Source: Raffaelea ambrosiae
Lineage: Eukaryota > Ascomycota > Sordariomycetes > Ophiostomatales > Ophiostomataceae
Assembly: GCA_002778195.1 (NCBI GenBank)
Contig: PCDI01000011.1
Coordinates: 62,001 to 126,000, forward strand
DNA: 64,000 nt
Direction of reading: 5' to 3'
Shown piece by piece: positions 33,035 to 45,478 of the stretch (position 1 is the stretch's first letter; each line of letters starts with the position of its first letter). The notes beneath the pieces were generated by a model. That model ran no database searches, was not told where the DNA came from, and was given only the letters and a program-made list of their open reading frames with translations. The position numbers and the translations under genes were made by a program.

Positions 33035-35096
33035 ATGGCGCGGCGCATTGTGAGTTTGTTGTGTTCTCGTGGTCTTTCTCCGAGCTAGACGAGGATCTCT
33101 GCCGCTCCCCATTTGCCCGAGCATCCTGTTGGTGGTCAGTCCGCCAGTTGGCCAGTTTGCATCATTGCTGACGTCTTTTGCCTCGTCGCACAGTTCCGCA
33201 CCGCGATGCAGTTGTCTGCACTCGGCATCTTCGCCCTCGTTGTCGTCCTCCTCCTCGACCGAAACTACCGCGTCCTGCCAAACGCCATCCACGACTACCT
33301 CCCCCAGCACTACCATGGCTTGGTGATCACCGACATACGCATCACCACATGCTCGTCACTAAACGTGTTTTCTTCCTGCAAGCTCGACACAGACGTCTGG
33401 CACCGCATCGAGAAGGACCTGTACCTCGGCAAGAGCATGTCGCACGGTTTCGTGCACGTGCAGCGGAAGAAGGAGGAGGAGCTCCTGCCCGACGATAAGA
33501 TCGTCGTGGACGTCGCCGTGGGCCGTCTGGACCCGGGCGCCAGCGTCAAGGGCCAGGAGGACGAGCGGTGGGACTCGCGCGGCTCCGGCCTGTGGGTGAA
33601 GCGCGCCCACAAGAAGCACGCCGACGACACCAAGAATGCCGTCACCGCGGTCGACGTGCTGTTCGGGGACGACGCCGTCGAGGCCCGCGATGGCTGGGCC
33701 ATAAAGGGCACGCCTCTCCTGCTCGACAGTGGCTCAAGCATCCCGGCCGCCCACCTCACCGTGCGCAAGGGCAGCCACCAGCCGCCCACCAAGCCGCGCC
33801 CGCGCATCCACGACAACGGCAAGTTCAAGATTGTTCAGCTGGCCGACCTGCATCTCAGCACCGGCGTCGGCCATTGCCGCGACGCCGTGCCCGACACGTA
33901 CAACGGCGGCAAGTGTGAAGCCGACCCGCGGACCCTGGACTTTGTGGTGAAGATCCTGGACGAGGAGCGGCCTGATCTGGTGGTTCTGAGCGGCGACCAA
34001 GTCAACGGGGAGACGGCCCCGGACGCACAGTCGGTGAGTGGACGTTTTTGACAAGGAGGCTTTCCGTTCTCTGCCTTTCTTTCCCTAGTGTCTTTTCCTT
34101 CCTTCTTTCTCTCCTTCTTTCTTTTCCATTTCTCTTTTGCACGATTCTTCCTTCTGCCCACCTATATCGCTAACAACACTCTGCGCAGGCCATCTTCAAG
34201 TACGCACACCTCCTCAGCAAACACAAAATCCCCTATGTCGCCATTTTCGGCAACCACGACGACGAAGGCTCGCTGCCCCGGGCTGCACAGATGGCGCTCA
34301 TCGAGACACTGCCCTATTCGCTCTCCCAGGCCGGCCCCGACCACGTCGACGGCGTGGGCAACTATGTTGTTGAGGTGCTGGCGCGCGGCACGTCGTCGCA
34401 CTCGGCGCTCACGCTGTACATGCTGGACACACACGCATACTCGCCCGACGAGCGCAAGTACAAGGGCTACGACTGGATCAAGCAGAGCCAGATCGACTGG
34501 TTCCGGCAAACAGCCCAGAGCCTCAAGAAGAGCCACCAGGAATACACACATATGCACATGGACGTATCTTTCATTCACATTCCAGTACCGGAGTACCGCG
34601 ACCCCAGCTTGTTCTTTATGGGCGACTGGAAGGAGCCCCCAACCGCGCCGAATTTCAACTCCAAGTTCCGCGACGCCCTCGTTCAAGAGGGCGTTGTGAT
34701 GGTCAGCTGTGGACAGTATGTTTTCCCTGCTTCCTTGCAACATTTTCTTTTTCCCTGAGTAGAGTTTTCTTTTATTTTTTCAGCCTGTTATATCTCACCA
34801 TCGTCTATCTTCCTTTGCGGGCTAACAGTAGTATCAGTGACCACGTCAACGAATATTGTGCTCTGTCGGTGGACGACAAGAAGTCGCCAGCACTATGGAT
34901 GTGCTATGGCGGCGGCGCCGGCTTCGGTGGCTACGGTGGCTACGGCGGCTTCCTGCGCAAGATCCGCGTGTTTGACTTTGATATGAACGAAGGCCGGATC
35001 TCGACATGGAAGCGGGTCGAGCACGGCGACGTTGACAAGCGGCTGGATGTGCAGATCCTCGTGGATGCCGGCAAGCCAGTAGCGCCAACAGAATAA
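33035..35096 (+). CDS. DCR2: Calcineurin-like phosphoesterase, DCR2 type
   Basis: Four exons (33035-33049, 33194-34033, 34189-34715, 34838-35096) encode 546 residues. All introns (144, 155, 122 nt) have GT, CTGAC/CTAAC and AG. The first exon carries only five codons. The N-terminus has a membrane-anchor helix (about residues 9-26), then the DCR2-type region CSSLNVFSSCKLD. The metallophosphoesterase motifs are complete: DLH (VQLADLHLS), GD (LSGDQVNG), GNHD (FGNHDDEG) and GHDH, the last formed across the third splice junction. In yeast, Dcr2 is a dosage-dependent regulator of G1 progression that antagonises Sic1 and has been linked to Ire1 dephosphorylation. All predicted metal ligands are present, so the enzyme should be active. 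A Gly/Tyr-rich GGYGGYGGF tract precedes the last strands. Confidence 0.94.
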
Positions 35097-38000
35097 GCGT
35101 GCATATGAGCGCCTGGGAAAGTGCTTTCCGGCCTGGTTCATTCCAGTGTTTCTGAGTTTATTGGATTTCTGGATTTTCGCCGGTCTTGTCTTATTTTTTT
35201 TTGTACTTTCTTTTTGCTGATGTCCTGTTCTTCTCTTGTCCTCTTATCCCATCCTCCTTTTGTTCATTCTCCATCATCCCTCTTCATTCCCCTTTCCCCA
35301 TGTTCCCCCACGGTTCTTGCATTGTCTGGGCGTTCTTGTTGATGATCTATGTTCAACTTTTCCCCTTCCATCTTCCCTCAGATTCAGAACTGGCACACTG
35401 GGCGTTTACACTTGTCTGGTATGCAAGAAGACGTCGTGACTCTTCTTTGCAGGATATATACCATTTTGAAGTATCGGCATGACAAAAATACACATAAAAG
35501 TTCCTGTGCTCTGGTTTCTGCGTTCTGCGTTTTGGGCTCGCGTTGGTGAATTGGGGCCGCCCCCCGGCACAGTCTTACTGCATGCGGGAAGTGGTCGTGT
35601 TTAAAGTTTAGGGCATTGCAACATCCGATGATCGCCGTTCGACGCAGACTGCTGAAGAGCACGTGATGCTGCAGAATATGGAATGTGAGATCCCCTTCTC
35701 TTGTTCGAGGCCGACGGTCCGGTTTTCGGGAGGCGGTCTTTGTTACTTGTCTCGGCCTGGAATGTCGCCAATGCGATACAATGCCTTTCTTCAGTCCCGC
35801 GATTGCTTCGAGTGTTTGGGACGCTTCTTGAGACTATACGGAGTCGTACCGAGTGCCAAGATGGCACGCTGCATCATCTTTGGGGCTTTGCTCTTTCGCT
35901 GGCGTCCGAACGAGCCGGGCGGGTCTCAAGGGGGGGGGACAGATAGGTTGCAACACTTTTTTTTCTGACGGGCACTCTCCTTTGATGGAGTCAGATCCAC
36001 AGGGGTCTGAGGGAATGCAACCGGATGTGGCATAGAGTCAGATCTGAACAGGAACGGAGGATGCATAGCAAGGCCATGTCCATTGACACGAGAGACAAGA
36101 AAACGACTGGACCGGAGCGGTCTACAAATGCTGGCATTTGCAGCGCATTTGGGGGTTCATGCGGGCGTAAATGAAGTCTGCACAGCAGACGCGTCAGAGG
36201 GCGAGGACGGTCTTGTCCCTGGCGGGCAGCGAGGGAAGGTATCCTATTACATAGTATTCGTTCGTGCTGGGCCGAAACAGGCACGAGGGACAGTTTCACG
36301 CTAATTGGGCCGTCACAAAAATAGCTACCGTGTAGGCGCACAGAGTGGGAATCGAGCGCGCACAGGGACTGATTCTCGTCATGCTGTCCCCTGAAACCGC
36401 GCAGGTCAGACGGCCAGTCAGGCGGCCGAGTCAAACAGTCAGTGTGAAGACTCGGACTCTTGTTTGTCCTTGATTGTCCCTTGATTATCCTCATCTTATT
36501 TCCTGTTCGTATGGACGGACCTCAGCTCTGTCCACAGCCATTCTCTCGTGTTTATTTTTTATTTTTATCCAGCCATCCGATGTACATGCCTAGTAGAAAC
36601 AGAGTGGGAAAGGGAAAAGAAAAAGTACTTGTAACTAAGCAAAAAAAAAACACCGGAAGCAGAAAGAAGCATTGCAATGACAAAACTGCAAAACAGACCC
36701 TTTGATTCCATTCACTATCGTTTGCTTGGCAGATGTACTCCACTATCTGGCGTGCCTAGTGAGAATCGCGTGCGCTGTTAGCCGGAAACTTGCTAGCTTT
36801 CCCGCCACCGCCTGCTGATACCTAGTTACACATAGTACGATATAGTTTTGATGGCCAGGGCGGCAGCGCCAAGCGACAAACAGGCCAGGGCTGTTTCTGC
36901 TGATCCCGTGCCCCGCCAGGCATTACGCAGTCCAGCGCAGGCAGGGGCGGTGGCCCGCCAACAATCTGCTGCTGTACTCGTAATAGTAGCTAACTAAGAC
37001 AGCCCAAGCACCCAAAGCCCAAGCACTGAAGCCGTCCGACAGCCCAGACAGACACTGACTCCACCCTGCCTGCCCAGGCCAGGTCCGTCTGTCGAGCCGG
37101 CTTCGTCTCTTCGTCTCGTCTGTTTTGTCTCCGTCTCCTCTTCTTTCCTTCCTCGCCAGACCAGCCTCTCGTCTTCGCTTCCTCTCGTCTGCCCACCATC
37201 CGCCCTCCGCGTCGACCTCGTCGTCCTCCATTGGGCTCTGGCTTCTCCTTTTCCTCTCTTGCCGTCCATTCTCGCTTTTTTCTTCTTTTTCTTCTTCTCT
37301 TCTTCTCTTCTGTCTTTCTTATCGCGCCATCCAATTCCTCGGCGGCCTTTTTCCTCGACTCTCTCCTCTTCTTCGTCTCCTCGTTTCTGCGGCTCTTTTC
37401 CTCTTCCGCGTTCGCTCTACTTCGATCCTCCTCTTCTCGGCCCTCCGTTTGTTCGACCTACCCTCCCCCCCCAATTACGGCCGAACTCCCTCCTGGCACA
37501 CCTTATCCGCCCCCCCGGTCACGCGCAACGACACCATCTCCTCGCCAGTCTGCTGCTACTCTTTGCAGTTATCGCTGCCACACAGATCAGGGTTGCTTTG
37601 GCCCCATCCGCTTCGCTGCCTTTGCTCTTTCTGGGTCGTCTGGGCGGTCATCAGGGCAATCCTCCCTTGCTTGCACCTGCGTCTGCCTCTGCTTATCCCC
37701 TGCTGCCAATCCTGCCGCAGCCCAAACCAGGCCTGTCTCACCCAATAAGCCAAAATACGTCACCCACCGGCCATCAGGATCTTTTCTGGTCTATTTTTTT
37801 TTTCTCCCGCTCCACGCCACCGAGTCGACCTGCAAAACGGCCGCATCCGATTTCTGCGCTCCGTTCCTGCTGCCAACTCTGTTTGTGCCTTCTAGTTCTT
37901 TCTTTTCTGGCACTGCGAAGCCTTTTTGCCTTTTTTGCCGGTCCTGTGACGCCATCCGCGTTATCGCGTCTTCTCTATTTTGTGCTCTCCCTCGCCAGAA

Positions 38001-38274
38001 TCGACGGCCCATCCACAATCTCGCTGCCTGATCACCGCCACCGATCACCCGATCCTAGAAAAAAAAAAGGGCAGAAAAAAAGAGCAGCTATCCTCGTCCT
38101 GTTTCGGTGCATGTCCAGGGCTGTCATGCGGTGATGCCCTGCCTCTCTGGAACACATCTTTTCACCTGTCGACGGTGACGTTTTTTTTTTTTTTTGAGTT
38201 TCATAACTCCCGCAACACTCGAATCCCCTCGTCTATCCCTCTCGAGAATCCACCATCATACACAGACTGCAGCC
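35097..38274. other. Intergenic region, no recognisable gene
   Basis: 3.2 kb between DCR2 and SSH4, both plus strand. It begins with a T-rich 3' flank. An AT-rich patch with TACTCGTA lies at about 36972. From 37080 to 38270 the plus strand is strongly CT-rich, the likely promoter and leader of SSH4, including a T-run near 38180. Confidence 0.6.
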
Positions 38275-40235
38275 ATGCATTCCTCCAGTCAACCAGACCC
38301 CAGCGCCGCCTTGAGCGGCGTTGTCATCGGCCTGCTGTCCTCCTTCGGCTCCGCCGTCATCATCGCCGTCGCATTCCTCGTCATCTACTTCTTCCGCTAC
38401 ACCACCTCCGGCCGTATCTTCCTCGACCGCATCGGCCGTCCCGGCGAGTACGACGATGAGCAGGCCTTTGCGCGCGAAGAGGCCGAGGCCCTCGAGACCA
38501 TGGACGACATGCAGCGGACCGAATACCTACGAGCCAAAGGTGTGTTTACTGGGGAGACGAGATACACGAGGGTTGACCCTCGCAGGCCAGCGCTGGAAGG
38601 CTTCGGTACTTCTTTTCCTGTCAAGAACAGCATAACTAACCCATTCTTCTCTCCTCCCTCTTCTCCAGCGTTCATCGCCGCAAACCCTCCCGAGTCCGTC
38701 CAGACCGACATCTCCCTGTCGCAGTATCTTGCCATCCAGGAAAAAGGCGTCTCTGCCTGGGAGTTTGAGCCCGAGCTCGAAATCGCCAACTGCTTCGTCG
38801 AGGGCCGCACCGAGATCGAGTTTTTCGACTCCGAGTGCACCGTCATGAGCAACCTGCCCGTGCCAAAGCAGAACGAGGTCTACTACTGGGAGGCAAAGAT
38901 CTTCGACAAGCCCGAAGCCACGCTGATCAGCATCGGCATGGCCACCAAACCTTATCCTCTCTTCCGCCTGCCAGGTATGTGTAATTTTTTTCTTTTTTTC
39001 TGATTGCGTGAGCCTGTCTTTGCCCTTATTTCTGTCTCCCCCCCTCCCTTGCTTGCTCGTTTGCTCGTTTGCTCGCTTGCTCGCTTGCCTGCTTGTTTGC
39101 TTGTCTGCTGTCATTTGTTTGCCCTTGCATCTGTCCGTTTGCATCCTTGTTTATCTCGTTTGCAACGAGCACACCATGTACGCATGCCATGTGTAGCGAC
39201 AAACAAACACACAACGCCATCCATCGTTGCACCGCACCCTCTTTCGTGGAACCCGCCCATCGCCGCTAACCCAATCTCTTCCCCTTCGTGCTAGGCTTTC
39301 ACAAGTTCTCTGTCGCCTATCTCTCCACCGGCATCCGCCGCTACAACCAGCCATTCAATCCCACCAACTACGGCCCACAGATCGTCCAGGGCGACGTCGT
39401 TGGCGTCGGTTACCGCCCTCGAACCGGCACCATCTTCTTCACCCGCAACGGCAAGAGGCTCGAGGACGTCGCTCACGGCCTCAAGACGCACAACTTCTTC
39501 CCTGCCGTCGGCGCGAATGGCCCCGCCACTGTCCATGTCAACTTCGGCCAGGCCGGCTTTGTCTTTATCGAAGCCAACGTCAAGAAATGGGGCCTGGCCC
39601 CCATGAACGGTTCATTGGCTCCGCCGCCCCCGTACGGCTCCGAACAGGGCAGCATTCTGCTTGAGACGGGCAGCAAGGACGGCTTCGCCAGCGCCCCGGC
39701 GCGCGGCCACGGCCACAGTCACAGCCAGTCTGTCCAGACATACACCACCACACGCACAAACGTGCTTGACCCGGGCCATGGCCGCTCAAGATCCGGCAGC
39801 ACCTTCCGTGTCCTGGCACCGACGAGTCCGGGACCCGTGCGCAGCCCAACCGATATCTCGTTGGCTCAGCTGGTTCCGACGGACGAAGTTGGTGAGGGCA
39901 GCAGCAGTGCGGCCGCAGGGGGCAGCACCGACGTTGGCCTCGGCCTGCAAGACCCCAACCAGCCGCCACCGCAATACAGCAGTCCGCCGCACTCGGACGC
40001 CGGCAGTCGACGCAACAGCACCGACAGCGAAGACACGCCTCTGATCCGAGTTGCACGCAACCGGGGAACTTCGTCTGCCACGGTCGTCCGCGTCCGGGGC
40101 AGCGTTTCGTCCCGCACCGGCCCACCACTCGACGGCCCACCAATTCCGAGCTACAACGATGCCGTGCGCCAGGGTGCCGGCCGTGACCGAAGCGACAGCT
40201 CCATGTCCGCTTCAAGCGACCACCAAGCACCATGA
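38275..40235 (+). CDS. SSH4: SPRY-domain membrane adaptor for the Rsp5 ubiquitin ligase, SSH4/EAR1 type
   Basis: Three exons (38275-38539, 38669-38974, 39295-40235) encode 503 residues. A single N-terminal membrane helix (about residues 16-40, ending VIYFFRY) is followed by the conserved GEYDDEQAFAREEAEAL stretch. A SPRY domain follows (about 130-290, with YYWEAKIF, ISIGMATKPYP, GDVVGVGYRPRTGTIFFTRNG and VHVNFGQAGF). The Ser/Pro-rich tail contains two PPxY motifs, PPPY (39624-39635) and PPQY (39966-39977), plus PSYNDA near the end. In yeast, Ssh4 and Ear1 sit in endosomal/vacuolar membranes and recruit Rsp5 through PPxY to ubiquitinate cargo transporters. Topology and motifs match fully, so the role can be transferred with fair confidence. 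The first intron is a multiple of three without a stop. Confidence 0.94.
39049..39113. repeat. Degenerate 8-bp repeat inside SSH4 intron 2
   Basis: Repeated TTGCTCGC/TTGCTTGC units within the 320-nt second intron, probably replication slippage. Confidence 0.75.
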
Positions 40236-42223
40236 AGGAACCAAGAGTTGATTGCTCTGTCCCTTTTGGGCCCCCCAAAATACCGTGCCGAGCGAGGCGA
40301 CAGCGATACGAAGCTCTGCAACGCTGATACTGTGTGTACGCATGCCGCCGTGTAACACTACTTTTCCACACGCACACACACACACACGTCGAGTCGCAAC
40401 AGCACCCCCCNGCATTTCGGCGATGTTATGTTATGGGCTTGCGCTGGACAGCCTCTTTTGTCTGGGCAGCCTGGGCCCTCAACATGTCCCCCCCCCCCCC
40501 CCCCCACGCAGAATATCTCTGCATGGCGTGTTCTTCTTGGCACTGGTGCCATACACCCCCCGAACAACCGGGATAGTCACTAAGGGCCGGACCCAGGCGG
40601 AGTGGGCAGAAAGCACCACGTGCACCCCCGTTTTGCTACACTACCCATCACCGTCTCCCTCTTTTTATATGATCTACATGACATGATACCAGCTTTCCAC
40701 TCGCTTGGGATACTTTTTTTTCCTTTTTGGTTTTGATTTTGTCGGGCCTGGGACTGCCTTCACGTTCTTTGCTTTTTTTTTTTTTTGTCTTCATCGTGTG
40801 CCCATACTTTTTGTACGAGGTGATTGATATATACATATGTTTCTGTGCTCTCGAGCCAGAGAACAAAGGGTACGATAGATACAGGCAGTCGTGGAAGGCC
40901 ACATAGATGCGTGTCTTCCACTGGCCGCCGCCGTGTGTCATTAACAGGGCGAAAAGAAGGAGTGTTGGGGGCGGGGACAAGGCTTACTTGGCTTATTTGC
41001 GAGAAATGGATCATAGCGTTTGCTTTTGGGGGGGGGGAGGCCGTCGTCCTTTCTATTTTCCTTTGTTCATGCAGAGCACGCCCAAAAATGGCCGGCGGCG
41101 GTCTGTGGGTGTTTTTGTGTTTTATTTTATTGGCCTCTCCTGTTTTCTTAAATATTAAACTCGAGTATTGGTTGGGATGGGTACAAAGCAAGGCGTCTAC
41201 CGGCGTTTTCGACACAAAGCTCAACAGACATACATATATATAGTACAACATTCAAAAATCACCCTAGCTTGCCTTTGAAGGAGAGCGGGAGACAGAAGCA
41301 AGAGATCCCTCAGAGTAGCGGATCTGTTCTTTTTGCCACCCTCCATTATAACGGTATCCGTATCCTATATACACTCGCACAGCAGACGTATATACACACA
41401 ATCATTCATGCTTGTCCGACTGGAGCGCTCTCCTCTCTCCTGCACGAGCCGTGGCTTGATATCAACATGGACAGCCGCCCAGGTGAAGTAGTACCTTTTT
41501 ATAACTTTCCCAGGCCAGTAACAGTGTACAATGAGACCACAAAAGGTAGGGTTGTAGTACGCAGACACGATCGGCAATCCGTGGTGGGAAAAAATCGGAT
41601 TCTCTTTTTTTCTTTTCTCTTCCTTTTTCCCTTTCCCTTTCTCTTCTTCTCTTGTCTCTCTTCCTGGCAATAAACTATGCTATTTTTCCCTCTCTTGTGC
41701 CCCCCCGCCTACCAGAAAGACCTGCTCCCAACTAAGATACAACGGTAGATCGAGGCGTACTTGTCTCTGCCTCCTATACCTCTGCGCCACGGCTGTCGCC
41801 TCTCTTTACTTTTTTCAGAAAACATCCCGTTTTTTCCCCGCTATAAACTCCTCCTCTTTATGTGGCTTATTATATGCCAAGTATTCCCTCTTCCAGCGCC
41901 GAGTTGGACAATAAAAAAAATGGATGGTGGTGGTGGTGGTGGTGATAGTGATGGTGGTGTGGTTGTGGACCGGGTGTGCAAATGGGAGGTATATGATTGA
42001 AAAGAAACTGTGATGGAACGGGAGTGTGTGAGGAGGCAAATGGTGTAACGAAGGGGAATTGGGGGGGTGGGGGGCTAGAATGAGGCACGCCATGAGGCGC
42101 GGGAGGGGACGATTGCTGGAATTGAGACAGCAGCCTTTTGCCGCTTGTGCCGGTTATTCAACAATGTTCTCTTCTGGGGGGTTTTTTTTTTCTTCCCTTT
42201 CTTCGTCTTTCCTTCTGCGGCAA
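40236..42223. other. Convergent intergenic region with simple repeats
   Basis: Lies between the 3' ends of SSH4 (+) and KAP104 (-). It contains one N (40411), a long C homopolymer (about 40487-40505), a T-run near 40773 and a GGT-type trinucleotide repeat (about 41925-41962). No gene recognised. Confidence 0.65.
40411..40411. other. Single undetermined base after a C homopolymer
   Basis: One N after six C residues, likely a sequencing ambiguity. Confidence 0.99.
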
Positions 42224-45200
42224 TCAAATCTGGTACTGTGCTTTCAAGGCAGCCAAATCCTGGGCACCCATCTGCCCCAAGAATGTCTCCAGCTGCGGAA
42301 TCAGCTGTTTGTATGCAATGATGATCTATTGAGCGTTGTGTGTTAGTGGTTATTTGTTCCTTTTGCATATAGCATGCAATATGGACGACATTCTTGGGAA
42401 GGGGGAAGGGTAGACGATACGTACATTTTGGAAGACGTCGTGCAGTTCCTGCTTGATGGGGCTTCGCAGATTGATGTCCTCGTACCGTGCAATGGCCTGG
42501 AAGTAGTGCAGCAGCACCTTCTCCATCGCCTGCGGATTCCGGGCCACCACCATGGTGAAGCCCTGGAAGGCGGTGGCCTTCTCCTCGGTCGGGTCGACGT
42601 CGTCCATGCAGTTCAAGAACTCCTCGGCATAGGACGACAGATGCGGGGCCAAGGCCTCGTAGTTGCCCAGGCCCAGGCGACCCAGGGCCATGGCGGCGTT
42701 CTCGCTCACGCCGGAGGGGACGCGCGGGTTGTTCATGATGTCCACGCAGTCCTTGAGCAGCTCCTCGACATACGGCGCCATGCCCTTGCCGTGCCGGATG
42801 GCGATCTCGCCGACACTCCAGCAGGCATTGTTAATGACGCTGAACCCCATATCGATCTCCTCGTCCAGGATGTTGTCCAGGTCGAGCTGCTTCAGCAGCA
42901 CGGGCATCAGGCTGGGCAGGCACGGCTGCAGCTGCGGGAAGACAAACTTGGCGCAGTCGCCCAGGACGGCGTAGGCGGACTGGCGCACCTCGTCGGTCGG
43001 GTCTTCCATGCAGAAGCTGACCAGCTCGAAGAAGGCGGGCTGCGTGTCGGAGACGAGCGCGGCCACCTGCGCGTCGTCGAGGGCCTGGACGATGGCGCTG
43101 ATCAGGTCGAGGCTGGTGACGAGGAAGTCCTTGTCGGGCAGGTCCAGGTGGGTGTTGCTCGCCGCAGCCAGGGTCTGCTCCAGGTTCTGGTGGATGATGT
43201 TGACGCAGCGGCGGAAGACGGGCTGGGCGTAGGGGTTGAAGGCGGTGCCGAGCGCCATGGCCACATAGGAAAAGCACTCGAGCAGCGGGAAGAGCTCGCG
43301 CGACTCGTCGGGCACGGCGTTGTACCGCTTGAAGAGAGCGGGCATCAGCTGGCCGGCCAGCTCGGGCTGGGCGAGCACGGGGCCGACGGCATCGGCCAGG
43401 GTCTGCACGCAGTCGTACAGGATGTACATGTTGCGGTCCTTGTACTTATCGAAGCAGTGGATGTACTGCTGGATGATGGGGCCGACGTAGGGGTCGAGGC
43501 GCTTGCCGGCCTTCTCCTCCAGGGTGGCCATGGCGGACGAGGCGGCCTCCTGGACCTTCTTGTTCTTGTCGAGCATCTTGGTCAGGAAGCCCTCCATCAT
43601 GGGCACAAAGTAGACGGCGGTCTGGGCCGGGTCGGGCAGGCCGGCGGCCCAGCCGGAGAAGCGGCCGAGGGTCCAGCAGGTGATCTGGCGCACGAGCGGC
43701 TCGGGGTCGTTGAGGAGGGTCAGGAGATAGGGGACGAGCTCGGGGAGATGGGGGGTGACGGCGTTGATGCAGCCGTCGGCGACGGCGCCGAGGGCCAGGA
43801 CGGCCGACTCGCGGTGCGGCCAGTCTTCGTGCTTCAGGTTGGCCGTCAGGTAGGGCATGATGCCCTCGAACAGCGAGTCGCCGTAGTCGCGGGCCAGCAC
43901 GTCCAGCGCGGCGGCCGAGCCCTTCCGCACCGTCCAGCGCTGGTCGCCGCCGTCGTCAAAGAGCCCGTCGTCGTCGTCGGCCGCGCCGTCGTCGTCGTCG
44001 TCGTTGCCGTCGTCGTCGATCTCGCCGTCCTCGCGGTCGCCGTCGTCCATGCCGGACAGCTTGTCGTAGCCGCCTTCCTGGCCGGCGCCGGCGCCGTTCT
44101 GCTGGTCCGCGGCGGCGGCGCCGTTGGCGTTGCGCTTGGCGCTGCGCTTGGCGAACGCCGGCTTGATGTCCTGCTCGCGGTCGTCCTCGTCCTCGTCGTC
44201 CGAGGCGGCGCCGAACACGGCAATGTCCTCGCCGCTGTAGACCATGCCCTCCAGCAGCGACGGCACGATCTTCTGGACGTACGGCCGCAGGGCCTTCCAG
44301 AAGGTCTCGTGCTCGCCGGCGGACAGCCAGAACTCGACGGCCTGGCAGGCCAGGTCCTCGTCCTCCTCGTTCTTCTGCTGGGCGATGACGTAGTCGACGA
44401 TGCCGTCCATGTGCGGGATCAGCTTGTCGGCGCGCGTCTCGACCAGATAGACAAAGGCGCGGCAGACCTCGCGGCGCACGTCGTTGCTGGGGTCGCTGGC
44501 CAGGGCAAACAGGCAGTTCAGCAGGCTGTCGATGTTGGCCAGCATGGCCTGCGACTTGCGCGGGATGAACTCGTTGATGGCCGTCAGCGCGTGCGCGCGC
44601 ACCTTGGCCAGCGGGCTGGCCGTGGCCTCGATCAGCTTGGGCAGCAGCACGTTGAGCGGCCGCTCGCCGTTGTGCTCGCGGTCCAGCAGCTTGGCGTTGT
44701 CCTCGCAGATCTTGGCCATGGCCGACATGGCCGCCTCCTGCGTGGCCGGCGTGGAGTTGCCGGCCGTGTTGCCGATCATGGAGAGCAGCTCGTTCAGCAG
44801 CTCGGGCCACGCATAGAGGCCGCCGCGGCGGATGATCTCGGTGGCAATGTTGCCGGCGTAGTTGCGCACCTGCGGGCTCTCGTCGCGCAGGCCCAGCGGC
44901 ACCGCCAGCTTGATCACGGCCAGGCTGGCGTCGGGCGTCTGCTTGAACGACGACTTGATCGTGTTCTTGAGCATGATGCCGGCCGCAGCGCGCACCATGT
45001 TGTATTCCGTGGGCAGCAGGCTGATGCCCTCCGGTTGTGTCGGGCTGGAGAAGATGTAGGCGAGGTAGTTGTTGAAGTCTGGCGAGGCCTTGGCCTGGCT
45101 GAGCATCTGGGGGGGGGTGTCAGGACGATCGTCTGCACAGAAGATGGCAGGACAAGCACGGAAAAGAAAGACAGAGACAGCAAAAAAGAAAGACAGAGAC

Positions 45201-45478
45201 GGCAAAAAGAAAAACAATATAGAAAAACCCCCCAGAAAAAAAAAGAACACCAAGACAGGACAATCAAAAAGACAACCGACACAAGCTAGGAAGGCTGAGA
45301 GACAGGACAACAGTCACTGTCGAGCCAGACAGCAGACCAAGAACAAACACCCCAGACAAAACACGGCCGCACTCACTATCTCGGCCTGCTTCTGGGCGGC
45401 CTTGTCGAAGCCATTATGAGACTCCTTCAGACACCCAATGAGCGTCCTCAGGGACTCCGGAACCGGCTGCCACGCCAT
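42224..45478 (-). CDS. KAP104: Karyopherin beta-2 / transportin, KAP104 type
   Basis: Three exons on the reverse strand (45478-45377, 45106-42425, 42325-42224) encode 961 residues, near the usual 920-950. The first exon supplies MAWQPVPESLRTLIGCLKES and joins to MLSQAKASPDFNNYL. The last supplies IIIAYKQLIPQLETFLGQMG. Both ends match the conserved transportin termini. HEAT-repeat helices run throughout. An acidic loop (about residues 385-422, Asp-rich) corresponds to the HEAT-8 loop by which RanGTP releases cargo. Kap104/transportin imports PY-NLS proteins, notably hnRNP-type mRNA-binding proteins such as Nab2 and Hrp1. A basic KRSAKRNANG patch precedes the acid loop. Introns are 270 and 99 nt. 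The opposite strand is open for about 970 codons, which I treat as a codon-bias shadow. Confidence 0.96.

Noticed and set aside
42374..45289. 971-codon open frame antisense to KAP104.
   Set aside because: It exactly shadows the KAP104 exon, has Val/Gly/Leu/Gln-rich composition from reversed GC-biased codons and no domain; KAP104 itself is unmistakable.
45107..45310. Hydrophobic N-terminal extension of the KAP104 frame (Phe-rich, signal-like).
   Set aside because: It is intron sequence: the real first exon at 45377-45478 encodes the conserved transportin N-terminus and joins at 45106.
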